Origin: Bacteroidota bacterium | GTDB taxonomy: Bacteria > Chloroflexota > Anaerolineae > Aggregatilineales > Phototrophicaceae | Reading direction: 5' to 3' | Assembly: GCA_027492915.1 (NCBI GenBank) | Contig: JAPUDW010000327.1 | Coordinates: 28,356 to 92,355 of the forward strand | DNA length: 64,000 nucleotides | In this document: positions 25,405 to 34,351 of the stretch, in pieces | How the letters are laid out: the number at the start of each line of letters is the position of its first letter | Position numbering within the stretch: the first letter of the stretch is position 1 | Position numbers and translations under genes: made by a program | The notes under the pieces: model-generated | Database searches by the model: none | What the model saw: the letters and a program-made list of their open reading frames with translations, nothing else | What the model was told of the DNA's origin: nothing

Positions 25405-27143
25405 AACTCATGATCGTCGAATCGCCGGCCAAATCCAAAAAGATTGCAGGGTACTTAGGCGCAGGCTGGCGCGTGGAAGCCTGCCTCGGCCACATCTGTG
25501 ACCTGCCCGAAGCCGAACTGGGGGTGGAAGTCACAGCGGATTTCCGCCCGACGTATGTAGTACTTCCCGGCAAGAGCAATCTGGTCAAGAAACTGCTCAA
25601 AGCCGTTCAGGAGGCCCAAGCGGTTTATGTGGCGACTGATCCCGACCGGGAAGGCGAAGCTATCGCCTGGCACATCCTCAAGTTGGCGAATATGCCGAAT
25701 GACAAGCCGGTTTATCGGGTGATGTTCCACGCCATTACTCAAGAGGCGGTGCTGGAAGCGGTCGCCCATCCCCGCGCGTTGGACGTTCATCTGGTTGAAG
25801 CCCAGCAGACGCGGCGCATTGTGGATCGCTTAGTTGGTTATCTGGCTTCCCCACTAGCCGCCAAGGCACTGGATGGCAAATTCTCTGCCGGACGGGTGCA
25901 GAGTGTCTGCCTGCGGCTGGTTGTTGAACGGGAGCGCGAGATTGAAGGCTTCACCTCCGAAAGTTACTGGACACTGGCACTGAAGTTGGCTGCTGATGCA
26001 GAAGAGTTCACGGCTAAGCTGTACCAGATCAAAGGTGCGGACAGCACCTTTAAGATGCGGGAACCGCTGGACAAACTGGTGGCACTCCTCAGTCACGCGC
26101 AGCTCTGGGTAGGGAATACGGGACGCACGGTTAAAGCACGGCATCCACTACCGCCCTTCACTACGGCATCCCTTCAGCAAGCGGCCTCCAAAGGCTTGGG
26201 ACTATCGCCTGAAAAGACGATGGCACTGGCCCAGACTCTTTACGAACAAGGGTTGATTACCTACATGCGCACCGATGGTGTATCCGTTGCGCCGGAAGCC
26301 CAGACGGCAGCGCGTGACACTATCACCCGTGAGCATGGCGCAGACTACATGCCGCCTGAAGCCCCCACCTACACCGTGAAAACGGCCAATGCACAGGAAG
26401 CGCACGAAGCCATCCGCCCAACCGACATCACTCATCTCCCACAGGATGCCAAAGGCGATGGTGCCGCCCTCTACGGCCTGATCTGGAAGCGCTTCCTCGC
26501 CTCCCAGATGGCTCCTGCCCTCTACACCCTCACAGGTGCGGTCATTTATGCCGGCAAAGTACCGGGGCAGCCGTTTCCGATGGAGTTCCGGGTGCAGGGA
26601 CGTTCACTGCTGTTTGACGGCTTTCTCAAAGTCTATCAAGAACCGGCGGATGAGGGCGAAGAATCTGAGATTGATCGGATACTGCCCATGCTAACTGAAA
26701 ACCAGACACTCAAGCTGGTCGTGCCGCAGGTAGAGGAACACCAGACCCGCGCACCCACCCGTTACACCGAAGCAGGACTGGTGCAAGCACTGGAACAGCG
26801 CGGGATTGGACGACCCTCAACCTATGCCAGCATGGTCAAAACGGTCAAGGACAAGGGCTATGTCAAGCTCAGTCAAAAGCGGTTGGTTCCCACTGAAGAT
26901 GGGCTGCGGTTGTGTGATTTTCTGATGACCCATTTTGCTGGAGTGCTGGCCTATGACTACACCGCTCAACTTGAAGAGCAGCTCGACCAGATTGCAGCGG
27001 GTGATACCACCCGCTTAGAGGTGCTGCGCGGGTTCTGGAAGGACTTTCAACCACAGGTGATCCAAGCGACCGAGTATGCCTTAGCGCAGCTCAAGGGACG
27101 CGCTGCTCCCAAACCGCTGATGCTGCATCCGGCACAGGAGTAA
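25401..27143 (+). CDS. topA: Type IA DNA topoisomerase (TopA family, short form)
   Basis: The 580-residue protein opens with the Toprim motif LMIVESPAKSKKIAGYLG and has the second Toprim block ATDPDREGEAIAWHI. The active-site Tyr288 lies in GLITYMRTDG, and the AHEAIRPT block follows near residue 335. The conserved IGRPSTYASMV stretch lies near residue 472. Chromosomal TopA carries zinc fingers after about residue 600; here the protein stops, as in many plasmid and phage type IA enzymes. It would relax negative supercoils or resolve single-stranded junctions during plasmid replication or transfer. It overlaps the upstream small gene by four bases and is five bases from the next one. Confidence 0.95.
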   Translation: MKLMIVESPAKSKKIAGYLGAGWRVEACLGHICDLPEAELGVEVTADFRPTYVVLPGKSNLVKKLLKAVQEAQAVYVATDPDREGEAIAWHILKLANMPNDKPVYRVMFHAITQEAVLEAVAHPRALDVHLVEAQQTRRIVDRLVGYLASPLAAKALDGKFSAGRVQSVCLRLVVEREREIEGFTSESYWTLALKLAADAEEFTAKLYQIKGADSTFKMREPLDKLVALLSHAQLWVGNTGRTVKARHPLPPFTTASLQQAASKGLGLSPEKTMALAQTLYEQGLITYMRTDGVSVAPEAQTAARDTITREHGADYMPPEAPTYTVKTANAQEAHEAIRPTDITHLPQDAKGDGAALYGLIWKRFLASQMAPALYTLTGAVIYAGKVPGQPFPMEFRVQGRSLLFDGFLKVYQEPADEGEESEIDRILPMLTENQTLKLVVPQVEEHQTRAPTRYTEAGLVQALEQRGIGRPSTYASMVKTVKDKGYVKLSQKRLVPTEDGLRLCDFLMTHFAGVLAYDYTAQLEEQLDQIAAGDTTRLEVLRGFWKDFQPQVIQATEYALAQLKGRAAPKPLMLHPAQE

Positions 27144-27147
27144 GCCG

Positions 27148-28305
27148 ATGAGCGCCAATGACTTCATGCCAGAGCCGCCCCCGACTGACTATGACGACTG
27201 GGGACCGCCCGACGAACTGTATTCGATGCCTGAGGATCCCTTCCCGGACGATCTCTTTACCGGCGCGCCCAACGACTTCGACCATGTGGCGCTCAATGAT
27301 CCCTGGCTGCCGGACGATGACCATTTCGTGCCCAGAGATATGGAGGAATTGCTCGATGTGCCACCCTCGCAGGATGGGTTGCAGGGCTTTGAACGACCCG
27401 AACCATTAGATGAAAACTGGGGTTGGCATGACGCCCGCTTGATTGGTGTCGAGCGCGAGACCGAGGACAACACCCGCTATGAGATTGGCGCGATGGATGT
27501 GTACGCCAACCTCAACACGGGCGATCTAGGCGGGAGCTACCTGCCGATTGCCTCTTTTGAGGATGTCGATGTGGCGGCTGTTTACTACCACACACTCAGC
27601 GACCAGATTCACGATCAGGGATTGGCGGCCTATCAAGTTCCTGAGTTTGCTGAAAAGCAAGCCTTGGCTATGAACGCCGAACCCGAGTCTTGGCGCGGGG
27701 CAGCACCCGAAGAATACGCTGCCTACGAACACCTGCGCGATCTGGACGACGGCAGTATTGCTGGACGAGATGACCCGCCGGACTACATGATGGATCCGCT
27801 GCTTCAGACCGCCATTGAATTGGGTGGAGTCGCTCCAGTTGCCGAACAATATCTGCCGGTTGAAGATCAGTCCGCCTTTCAAGCCTTGAATGCGATTGGT
27901 ATCCAAGCGGAAGGGTTTGACCCGACCAAAGACCCGCCGCCTTTTTATGATGCTGAAACCGGGACAGCCTACTGGATCGGGGTCTTCCAACCAGACAAAG
28001 ATGACCACGAGAACTGCGTCACCAGTATTTTGTCTCTGGGGCGGAATCCTGAAACCGGAGAGATGGAAGCCCAGCTCGCGCCGTGTGTGCCCGGTGAGTG
28101 GGACAAAGCCTATACCGCCGCCGAGTACTTGATTGAGGTCGCCCAAAAGGGTGGAATTGACCACTGTTTCGATGCGGCTGAAGGCATGGCATTGGCGACC
28201 GATCAGCGCGAGTTGTGGGACAAGGAACGCGGTGTGGAGATCGAACCGAATGTGACCCGCGACATCGCCGATTACACCCGCGACAACTGGGAGATAGACC
28301 TATGA
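27148..28305 (+). CDS. Acidic protein of unknown function with repeat module
   Basis: This is a 385-residue, strongly acidic protein. The N-terminal ~95 residues are Asp/Pro-rich and likely disordered (PEPPPTDYDDWGPPDELYSM). Two later regions (about 135-190 and 290-350) share a loose pattern of 'A..Y...l...i...G+...A.e.A+A' with the repeats of the 628-residue protein two genes downstream. It lies five bases after topA and overlaps the next gene by ATGA. No catalytic motif is seen. Its acidity and position suggest a structural or DNA-mimic-like role in the topA/virD4 operon, but that is speculation. Confidence 0.7.
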   Translation: MSANDFMPEPPPTDYDDWGPPDELYSMPEDPFPDDLFTGAPNDFDHVALNDPWLPDDDHFVPRDMEELLDVPPSQDGLQGFERPEPLDENWGWHDARLIGVERETEDNTRYEIGAMDVYANLNTGDLGGSYLPIASFEDVDVAAVYYHTLSDQIHDQGLAAYQVPEFAEKQALAMNAEPESWRGAAPEEYAAYEHLRDLDDGSIAGRDDPPDYMMDPLLQTAIELGGVAPVAEQYLPVEDQSAFQALNAIGIQAEGFDPTKDPPPFYDAETGTAYWIGVFQPDKDDHENCVTSILSLGRNPETGEMEAQLAPCVPGEWDKAYTAAEYLIEVAQKGGIDHCFDAAEGMALATDQRELWDKERGVEIEPNVTRDIADYTRDNWEIDL

Positions 28306-28532
28306 GCGAGTCCAAATCGTCAAGCTTCAGTGTCCGTCTCAGTCCGGAAGAAGATCAGCGTTTACACCAGTTGGCGGACGAGTGGCAGGTTAAGCGTTCG
28401 ATGGCCGTGCGACTCCTCATCCAACGCACCATTCAGTCGCCCACTGCCTTTAGACCTGTGGGTGTCTTTACGCCCGTCGGTACACAGCAACTTCAGCCAA
28501 TGGTGATTGGAGGCGATCATGAACGCCCATGA
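28302..28532 (+). CDS. CopG-like ribbon-helix-helix protein
   Basis: The real start is ATG 28302, overlapping the previous stop as ATGA; the frame is open upstream but that part is a shadow. The 76-residue product has a ribbon-helix-helix core: SSSFSVRLSPEEDQRLHQLA (strand and first helix) and a second helix VKRSMAVRLLIQRTI. A short non-conserved tail follows. It probably binds DNA as a dimer and regulates this operon or takes part in relaxosome assembly. It overlaps the following gene by 14 bases. Confidence 0.75.
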   Translation: MSESKSSSFSVRLSPEEDQRLHQLADEWQVKRSMAVRLLIQRTIQSPTAFRPVGVFTPVGTQQLQPMVIGGDHERP

Positions 28533-30405
28533 ACCGCTGTCAAGTCGTCAGCGCTCTGACCTCTTGATGCAGCACTTAGACGCGGTGGCTCAAAATCCGG
28601 ATTATTTGAATACGCCTGCTCGATCTGTATTGCAGAATGAAAACAATTCAATGGAGCAGAACGTCCCAGCGACCCGGGCGGATTATTACTTTGGTTATGG
28701 TATTGGCCCGAACAATATTCCGTCACTGGAAGCCGTGAAAACATGGTTGGATGGCAGCGAACGGCGCTTCGATACCTTTACCATTGCTGAATATGGCATG
28801 TGGGACGAAGCACGAAGCGATGAACACGAATTACAGAATGTCCTAAAAACACAGGGACTAGAAATGGCACTCAATCAAGCTGAACGCACGGCAGTAGCCG
28901 GTGGCTATCTTGACCCTAATCGCGACGACCCGCGGGTGTTTTTTGAGAACAATGCGCCTCTTGATCCCTTTATCACCGAACGTGAACGAGTCGTGGAGCA
29001 AATGATGCCGCAAGAGGAACCCTTACAAACGGTAGACTACAGTATCGATGCGATTGCCGCCAACGGTGCGTCGCGCCTGGATGTCACGAAATCGTGGGGA
29101 GAAGAAGATCATGAGTATGAACGGCTGCTCATTCCTCAACCCGATTGGGAAACCGCACGAGCCAATGCTGAGACGGCTCATGACCTACTGGACAAAGGCG
29201 ATTTGCAAGCAGCCATGATGCTGGTGGAATTAGCGGGTGTGGAAGCACGTGTGATCAATCCGGATCGGGATGATCCACGCCTGTTCACTCAGGGACCACC
29301 CGATCCATTTACCACCATCCGCGAATATGAACTGGGTATCTCTGAGATGGATACCGAACCGGATACACCGATGATGGTTCGTGAACAGACTAATGTATCG
29401 GCCAGCGACCGCGAGGCAAATGCCGCACTAGAAGGATTGGTGTGGTTTGAGACGACTTTCGAGCAGAGCCCAATCGAATTGCTCGAACCCATAAATGAGA
29501 ACGTGAACTATGCCGTGGTGCTACGGGGCGCTGATCCGTGGACAGAAGAACTGGCCGTCGAGAAGTATTGGAAAGAACCCGGTGGCTATTTAGGGATGCA
29601 GTCCGTCACCCTCAACACTTACGATTCGGATGATGAGCAAAGACATGAACAGGCGCAGCAAGCGCGGGATGGGCTGCTCGAAGTCTATGACGAGCGCGGA
29701 TTGAAAGCCATGATGCATAAGGCCGAACTCACGGCTATGCAGAACGGCTGGTTGGACGGGAATCGGGCCGACCCGCGTTTGTTCACACAAGGCCCTCCTG
29801 ACCGATTCGAAACATTGGCGCAGCATTTGGAAGGAGAGATCAATCCCTACTGGAATACCGACGGTGAGAAGATTCAAGATCTTTTGCCAGAGGCGGTAGC
29901 TGAAAAGCCCTATTGGCGATTGGACACGCTGCCCGTGAATAACCCGGAAGGTGAATCTTTGGGTCAGGCTTTACATATGGTGGTCTATCCCGGTATAGAG
30001 AGCAATTCGGATATGAGTGATATTCCGGCGATACCACAAGAAGAACCATTTCGAATGCTGGAGATGGCGCACTTTGAAACAACAGCCGCATCTGATAAGT
30101 TTGGCAAGGAATTTAACGGCTATCTGATGCCGGGAGTGCTCGATGGACCGGAACTAGCGGAAGAAGTGGCACGGCTGGAAGGGCTGTCGGTGGAATGGAA
30201 GACACTGGAAGGTGACGACCTGAAAGCCTACCAAAATGATGAATTGACACTCACCCACGATTCGGCAGATTGGCATCCCTATAACCCGAATGCCGAGCAC
30301 GATGCCCGCATCGAGGCCGAGGGACTCCCTTCGAACCCAGTTCAACAACTTGACAAGCCGGACGAAGCTGGGATTGCCCCCGCTACACCGGAATTGGATT
30401 TCTAG
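28519..30405 (+). CDS. Unknown protein with three ~95-residue repeats
   Basis: Start ATG 28519 has GGAGG six bases upstream. The 628-residue acidic protein contains three clear repeats (about 55-152, 172-265 and 328-431). Each ends in a conserved block of the type 'NRDDPR-F', and the last two carry DPRLFTQGPPD. Each repeat has a helical segment such as LLDKGDLQAAMMLVELAG before that block. A degenerate fourth copy may occupy about 465-600. The upstream 385-residue protein shares the helical part. No signal peptide, membrane segment or catalytic motif is seen. The gene is next to the coupling protein gene in the same operon. I do not know this repeat family. Confidence 0.75.
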   Translation: MNAHEPLSSRQRSDLLMQHLDAVAQNPDYLNTPARSVLQNENNSMEQNVPATRADYYFGYGIGPNNIPSLEAVKTWLDGSERRFDTFTIAEYGMWDEARSDEHELQNVLKTQGLEMALNQAERTAVAGGYLDPNRDDPRVFFENNAPLDPFITERERVVEQMMPQEEPLQTVDYSIDAIAANGASRLDVTKSWGEEDHEYERLLIPQPDWETARANAETAHDLLDKGDLQAAMMLVELAGVEARVINPDRDDPRLFTQGPPDPFTTIREYELGISEMDTEPDTPMMVREQTNVSASDREANAALEGLVWFETTFEQSPIELLEPINENVNYAVVLRGADPWTEELAVEKYWKEPGGYLGMQSVTLNTYDSDDEQRHEQAQQARDGLLEVYDERGLKAMMHKAELTAMQNGWLDGNRADPRLFTQGPPDRFETLAQHLEGEINPYWNTDGEKIQDLLPEAVAEKPYWRLDTLPVNNPEGESLGQALHMVVYPGIESNSDMSDIPAIPQEEPFRMLEMAHFETTAASDKFGKEFNGYLMPGVLDGPELAEEVARLEGLSVEWKTLEGDDLKAYQNDELTLTHDSADWHPYNPNAEHDARIEAEGLPSNPVQQLDKPDEAGIAPATPELDF

Positions 30406-30483
30406 ATGACTGCCACTGCAATGATGGATCCTAAACCGTGTGCAGTTGACGAGATCAAAATCACTGAATAGAAAGCATGGCTC

Positions 30484-32535
30484 ATGTTCTATTGGCTTTT
30501 CACGGAGGGGCGCGCACTGCTTGGCGGGTGTCTCGCTCCCCTGCTGTGTTTGACACTGCTCTTACCGATCATCGTGAGTGCGTTGCTCGGAGCGGGTATC
30601 CAACGCACCAGCGACTCACAGCTTGGAATGGGATGGAAACGTGGCGCACAACTGCTGACCTATTGCGTTGTTTTAATGGGCGTTTCAACGATCTATCTGA
30701 CGCTGTCGGACAAGATGGCAGTGCAACTTATACGTGGACGACAGACGACGAGTAGTTTTGTACAGCTCCTGAATGGCGCACCACCCAATGTGAATGCAAT
30801 GCGCTTGTTTCTATTTGGCATAATGCTCGTCATGCTTTGGTTTTTCGTGACCATCGGACTGCATAGCGGCATTAAGAATGGCGGTTGGCTGCGAGAAAGG
30901 GTGGATCGTCTCCGCAATCCGCAGGTCAAACGCGGTGCTCTGGGTTCATCGCATTTCTGTACGATGCGCGAGTACAAGCGGTTCCGTCGCGAAGATGCGG
31001 AAGGTCTAACACTGCTTGGCGCATTCTGGGGCGAGGATAAACGCCGCCTTGACCTTGGCATGGGGCGGTTCTCATTCAGTGGTGAAGATGTGGCGCGGGG
31101 TATCCTGACTCTCGGTGGCCCCGGTTCTGGTAAAACTCAGGGTATCATCCTGCCCGCTATTGCCGACCGGATGCTGGCAGGTCACTCCCTCATTGTGGCT
31201 GACCCGCAGGGTGAAATTACGGGTCATATCCTCAAGTATGCAGCGGTGACACGTCATCTAGTGGTTGTCCATGATCCGACCAGTGCCATCGGGCCGTGTT
31301 ACAATTTGGCCGAAGGCATCGATAATGTATCCGATGCCCGCGCCATTGCCGATGTGCTGGTACCCTCGGCGGCAGGAGACAACCGCTTCTGGACAGACAG
31401 CGCAGCGGCATTGCTGGCTGCTTGTCTGATTCGCTTCCCCAATCTCGGTGAAATCTACAATGCCATGAATGATCTCAAGGGATTAGCACAGAAGCTCGCT
31501 TCCAAGAAAGACGATGCCGCACTGTTGGCAAACAGCTTTATTGCCTCAGTGGGTTCAGATGGTAAAGTTGCATCCAATGTGGTGGCGACTTTGGCAACGG
31601 CGCTCACCGGTTGGGCTTCCACTGATGTCCGTGCTAATACCTCTGCATCGGACTTCGATACCGAACTGGTGGTGGAGCAACCTACCGTTGTTGTACTAAC
31701 CTGTCCTGGACGGATGCGGGCGGTGTATGCCTCTTACCTCGGCGCGACACTTCGTAAGCTGATGCTCGACCTCGACACCATCGGTGAGCGCAACAAGGGG
31801 CCACTTCCCGTTCCCGTCGCTGTAATCCTTGATGAATTTCCAACCCTTGGCAAGTTGGATAGTCTGGTCGCTGATGTAAACCTCGTCCGCAAACGCCGTA
31901 TCTCGATCATGATTGGTGCCCAGACCAAGGGGCAGTTTCACATGATTTACGGCAATGAGGGTACGCAGGCGTTATTCACGGGTCTGGCGACACAAGTCAT
32001 TTACGGCGGATGCGACGCGGATACGGCCGAGTTCTACAGCAAAGCCAGTGGAACAGCGACCACCGATGCGAATACCGACGATCCCAATAGCCATCTCCGG
32101 CAGCGTCCGCTGTTGACGGTGGATGAAGTTATTACGCCACAGGTAGGTAACTGTACGATTTTCGCTCGTTATGTGGAGGTAGGTTTTGCTACGCAGATTG
32201 TTTTGAATGCTCGCCTGACACGCTTCTATGAGCGCGACGACTGGAAACAGCGGCTCAATGCCACTAAAGATATACAACCGCTGCTATTGGAGCGTGGCAT
32301 CTCACTGGATTTGAACCAAGAAGAATCCCTTGTTTCACCAAAACCAGAGCTTATACCTGTCGAAACGGCCCCTACATCCAATCCAACGCTTGAATTAGCA
32401 GCCTCAGTATTGATGGCAAAAGTTGCTGCTGAAACTAAGAACCAGAGCAAAGGTAATGTCCAAATAGTGAGTTCAACAGAAATGCGTCAAAATCGTCAAA
32501 AACGATTGCTAGTCTCCAAAGAAGTGATCTCATGA
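30484..32535 (+). CDS. virD4: VirD4/TraG-type conjugative coupling ATPase
   Basis: The 683-residue protein has N-terminal membrane segments (about 10-38, 56-75 and 107-128). A soluble ATPase domain follows, with Walker A GGPGSGKTQG (residues 211-220) and Walker B VILDEFPTLG (Asp450, Glu451). The block GSSHFCTMREY (about 154-164) corresponds to the 'G.A.wa...e' region of T4SS_DNA_transfer proteins. Such proteins form an inner-membrane hexamer that feeds the relaxase-DNA complex into a type IV secretion channel. No VirB4 or other channel genes are in the window, so the rest of the transfer system lies elsewhere or the element is only mobilisable. The stop overlaps the next gene by ATGA. Confidence 0.9.
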   Translation: MFYWLFTEGRALLGGCLAPLLCLTLLLPIIVSALLGAGIQRTSDSQLGMGWKRGAQLLTYCVVLMGVSTIYLTLSDKMAVQLIRGRQTTSSFVQLLNGAPPNVNAMRLFLFGIMLVMLWFFVTIGLHSGIKNGGWLRERVDRLRNPQVKRGALGSSHFCTMREYKRFRREDAEGLTLLGAFWGEDKRRLDLGMGRFSFSGEDVARGILTLGGPGSGKTQGIILPAIADRMLAGHSLIVADPQGEITGHILKYAAVTRHLVVVHDPTSAIGPCYNLAEGIDNVSDARAIADVLVPSAAGDNRFWTDSAAALLAACLIRFPNLGEIYNAMNDLKGLAQKLASKKDDAALLANSFIASVGSDGKVASNVVATLATALTGWASTDVRANTSASDFDTELVVEQPTVVVLTCPGRMRAVYASYLGATLRKLMLDLDTIGERNKGPLPVPVAVILDEFPTLGKLDSLVADVNLVRKRRISIMIGAQTKGQFHMIYGNEGTQALFTGLATQVIYGGCDADTAEFYSKASGTATTDANTDDPNSHLRQRPLLTVDEVITPQVGNCTIFARYVEVGFATQIVLNARLTRFYERDDWKQRLNATKDIQPLLLERGISLDLNQEESLVSPKPELIPVETAPTSNPTLELAASVLMAKVAAETKNQSKGNVQIVSSTEMRQNRQKRLLVSKEVIS

Positions 32536-32813
32536 CACTTACAAAGAATCGTATAGTACAGCAAATTGGACAGCGTACACGATTGAAAAACCATGCCATA
32601 CAATTGATGCTCGAAGCACTCATTGATGTATGGACAGAAAGTCTCATTGCTGGTGAGCGCATTGAGCTAGAAAATCTCTTCGTTCTCGAAACGCAGCTTA
32701 TTGACCGAGGTGAAGCAGGTGGGGTGTTAAGTGGAAAACCTGCACCCCGCTACATCCGCCGCTTAACCTTGCGAACCAGTAAACGATTGAAAAAGGATCT
32801 CAACAGAGCTTAA
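32532..32813 (+). CDS. HU/IHF-like DNA-binding protein, second copy
   Basis: The 93-residue protein starts within the virD4 stop (ATGA). Its N-terminal TKNRIVQQIGQRTRLKNHAI and IDVWTESLIAGERIELENLF match the HU/IHF helix pair and first strands. The basic arm region (RGEAGGVLSGKPAPRYIRRL) and the C-terminal TSKRLKKDL helix complete the fold. Translational coupling to the coupling protein suggests a role at oriT or in the relaxosome. It is only distantly similar to the HU-like gene at 22609-22899. Confidence 0.75.
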   Translation: MTLTKNRIVQQIGQRTRLKNHAIQLMLEALIDVWTESLIAGERIELENLFVLETQLIDRGEAGGVLSGKPAPRYIRRLTLRTSKRLKKDLNRA

Positions 32814-32855
32814 CAATTCGCCCTGAAATTTAGTCCTGTATAGCCAAATTGATCC

Positions 32856-33239
32856 TTACGAAAGGGTTTGCAATTCCATGAGTTCGCGAGCCAAAATCTT
32901 CGCCATAGCTGTCTGACGAGGATCATTGCTTCTTTGGAAAGCATCCTGCCATGCTTGCCACGTTTTCACTGCGTTCGCCAGATTTCCCGGCTCATTTGTA
33001 AACTGAGCAGCAATTATAGATAAATCGGCGCAGATCTTACGACGGTGTGCAAGGGATGCTTCCTCATTTTGACTTTTTGACAGAGCAAGAACCTGCCAAC
33101 CCGTCACCAAATCTCCCATTGTCGCATCATCAGGAGTATAAGTAAAAAGCTGCTGAAGCATACCAATCAGGTGTTGTACACGACTCACTGGCTGCATTTG
33201 CTGTTCGACGGCTTCAAGAAATGGTTGGAAATTGATCAC
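32856..33239 (-). CDS. Helical protein of unknown function
   Basis: The start is taken as GTG 33237-33239 because AAGGAA lies five to six bases upstream; the frame extends to 33266. The 127-residue product is almost wholly alpha-helical and soluble (QPFLEAVEQQMQPVSRVQHL near the N-terminus). It converges with the HU-like gene, leaving 42 bases between them. No family was recognised. AT-richer codons than the transfer genes suggest a different origin. Confidence 0.55.
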   Translation of the reverse strand: MINFQPFLEAVEQQMQPVSRVQHLIGMLQQLFTYTPDDATMGDLVTGWQVLALSKSQNEEASLAHRRKICADLSIIAAQFTNEPGNLANAVKTWQAWQDAFQRSNDPRQTAMAKILARELMELQTLS

Positions 33240-33401
33240 GATCTTTCCTTCATGACTAATCAACAAATTGCTTGCTTGAGAAACATGAGCATGTGAGATT
33301 CGAGGAGACGACTTACTGACGAATACTCGCTCATCGAGCGGTAAATCACCCGACTCCCGTGTTGCCCTTGAACGATCTGATTGTCATACATCTTAGGCGG
33401 A

Positions 33402-33962
33402 TCAAAGTTGATAAGGATTCATTGCATCCACAGTCTGCTGCTCAATACGTAGCTCCTGCTGTTTACGCCATCCATACCGAGTCATGCCTCTCGGCTTGTA
33501 TACATTAAGTACTTGAATGACGAGCAACACCAGCAGACCGACACCAGCATGAAAGAGTTCACCCGATAGCCCGCTTCGCAACTCGTCGATATTGCTATTG
33601 TCCAATTGAACTGCTACCGCTGCGAGAAAATTCACTGTCTGCATGTGCTGTAGCAAGACACCGGTGGCTAGGATCGTTAGGACGAGTGAGAGCAAGACCC
33701 AATAGTGCTGAAACAAGCCCCACTTGGTGCCTAACGACATGACAAGCCCGGTTAGTAGCGAGATAAGACTCAAGGGGACAATAGAAAACGAACCAATTAA
33801 CCCCATCGCTATCCAGCTAGCACGCAAAATCTGAGCATCTTGGTTAGCCATAGCGGCTACGACGAGCGCTAGATAAGCAACGACCGCGCCAATCCACCCG
33901 ACCGAGCTTGTGACATGAACAATGAGTACCAACTTACGGAGACGAGGGGACATAACCATCAT
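33402..33962 (-). CDS. DUF2269-like integral membrane protein
   Basis: The 186-residue protein has four hydrophobic segments (about 10-36, 47-76, 82-106 and 142-166). It begins RLRKLVLIVHVTSSVGWIGA, a pattern seen in small membrane proteins of the DUF2269/YphA type ('lHv.~a..w.Ga'). His15 in the first segment and His85 in the third could be haem or metal ligands, but this is not established. Its start overlaps the stop of the upstream small membrane gene by ATGA. Both are divergent from a TetR regulator that probably controls them. Confidence 0.65.
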   Translation of the reverse strand: MMVMSPRLRKLVLIVHVTSSVGWIGAVVAYLALVVAAMANQDAQILRASWIAMGLIGSFSIVPLSLISLLTGLVMSLGTKWGLFQHYWVLLSLVLTILATGVLLQHMQTVNFLAAVAVQLDNSNIDELRSGLSGELFHAGVGLLVLLVIQVLNVYKPRGMTRYGWRKQQELRIEQQTVDAMNPYQL

Positions 33963-34171
33963 GGTGTGTGGCCGCCATCAGGCATTGACTGTTCACTATG
34001 CTCAATGGGAGGTATATGACTGCTAGGACCATGCCCACCACTGAAGTGCAAAACGGCAAACAGCAGGATTAGGATGAGGGCAATGATTCCAAATACCTTT
34101 ACCCAACGTGGCGTACCGGGTGACCTGTTTGTAGTCGATACACCTTTGGGTTCTGTATGAGTTTGTGACAC
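33959..34171 (-). CDS. 70-residue single-pass membrane protein
   Basis: Translation probably starts at GTG 34169-34171, with AGGAG nine bases upstream. One transmembrane helix spans about residues 23-44 (VKVFGIIALILILLFAVLHF). A short His-rich exterior tail follows (SGGHGPSSHIPPIEHSEQSM). The His/Met tail could bind a metal such as copper, which is speculative. The gene is translationally coupled to the DUF2269-like gene and lies opposite the TetR gene with an operator-like palindrome between. Confidence 0.65.
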   Translation of the reverse strand: MSQTHTEPKGVSTTNRSPGTPRWVKVFGIIALILILLFAVLHFSGGHGPSSHIPPIEHSEQSMPDGGHTP

Positions 34172-34262
34172 CGTTTTTTCTCCTACATAACTTGAATAGT
34201 ACTGTGACTAGACTACGGTGTTTTGCAGTTGGACTTCAATAATCAAGGTGTAGGATTTGTAC

Positions 34263-34296
34263 GTTTGTGAACAATTCGCGCATATTGTTCACAAAC
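34263..34296. promoter_or_regulatory. Perfect palindrome between divergent tetR and membrane genes
   Basis: Arms gtttgtgaacaat (34263-34275) and attgttcacaaac (34284-34296) are exact inverted repeats of 13 bases around an 8-base centre (tcgcgcat). The site lies between the start codons at 34171 and 34352. The length, symmetry and place match a TetR-family operator that would control both divergent transcripts. Confidence 0.75.
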
Positions 34297-34351
34297 CTTA
34301 AATGGATCACTTTATGTATAGTAAAGTAGGTTTAAAGTTTAAGGATGCCTT

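Noticed and set aside
30406..30471. 21-codon frame between the repeat protein and virD4
   Set aside because: It starts right after the stop, but has no clear ribosome site or homologue and is very short; not supported enough to call.
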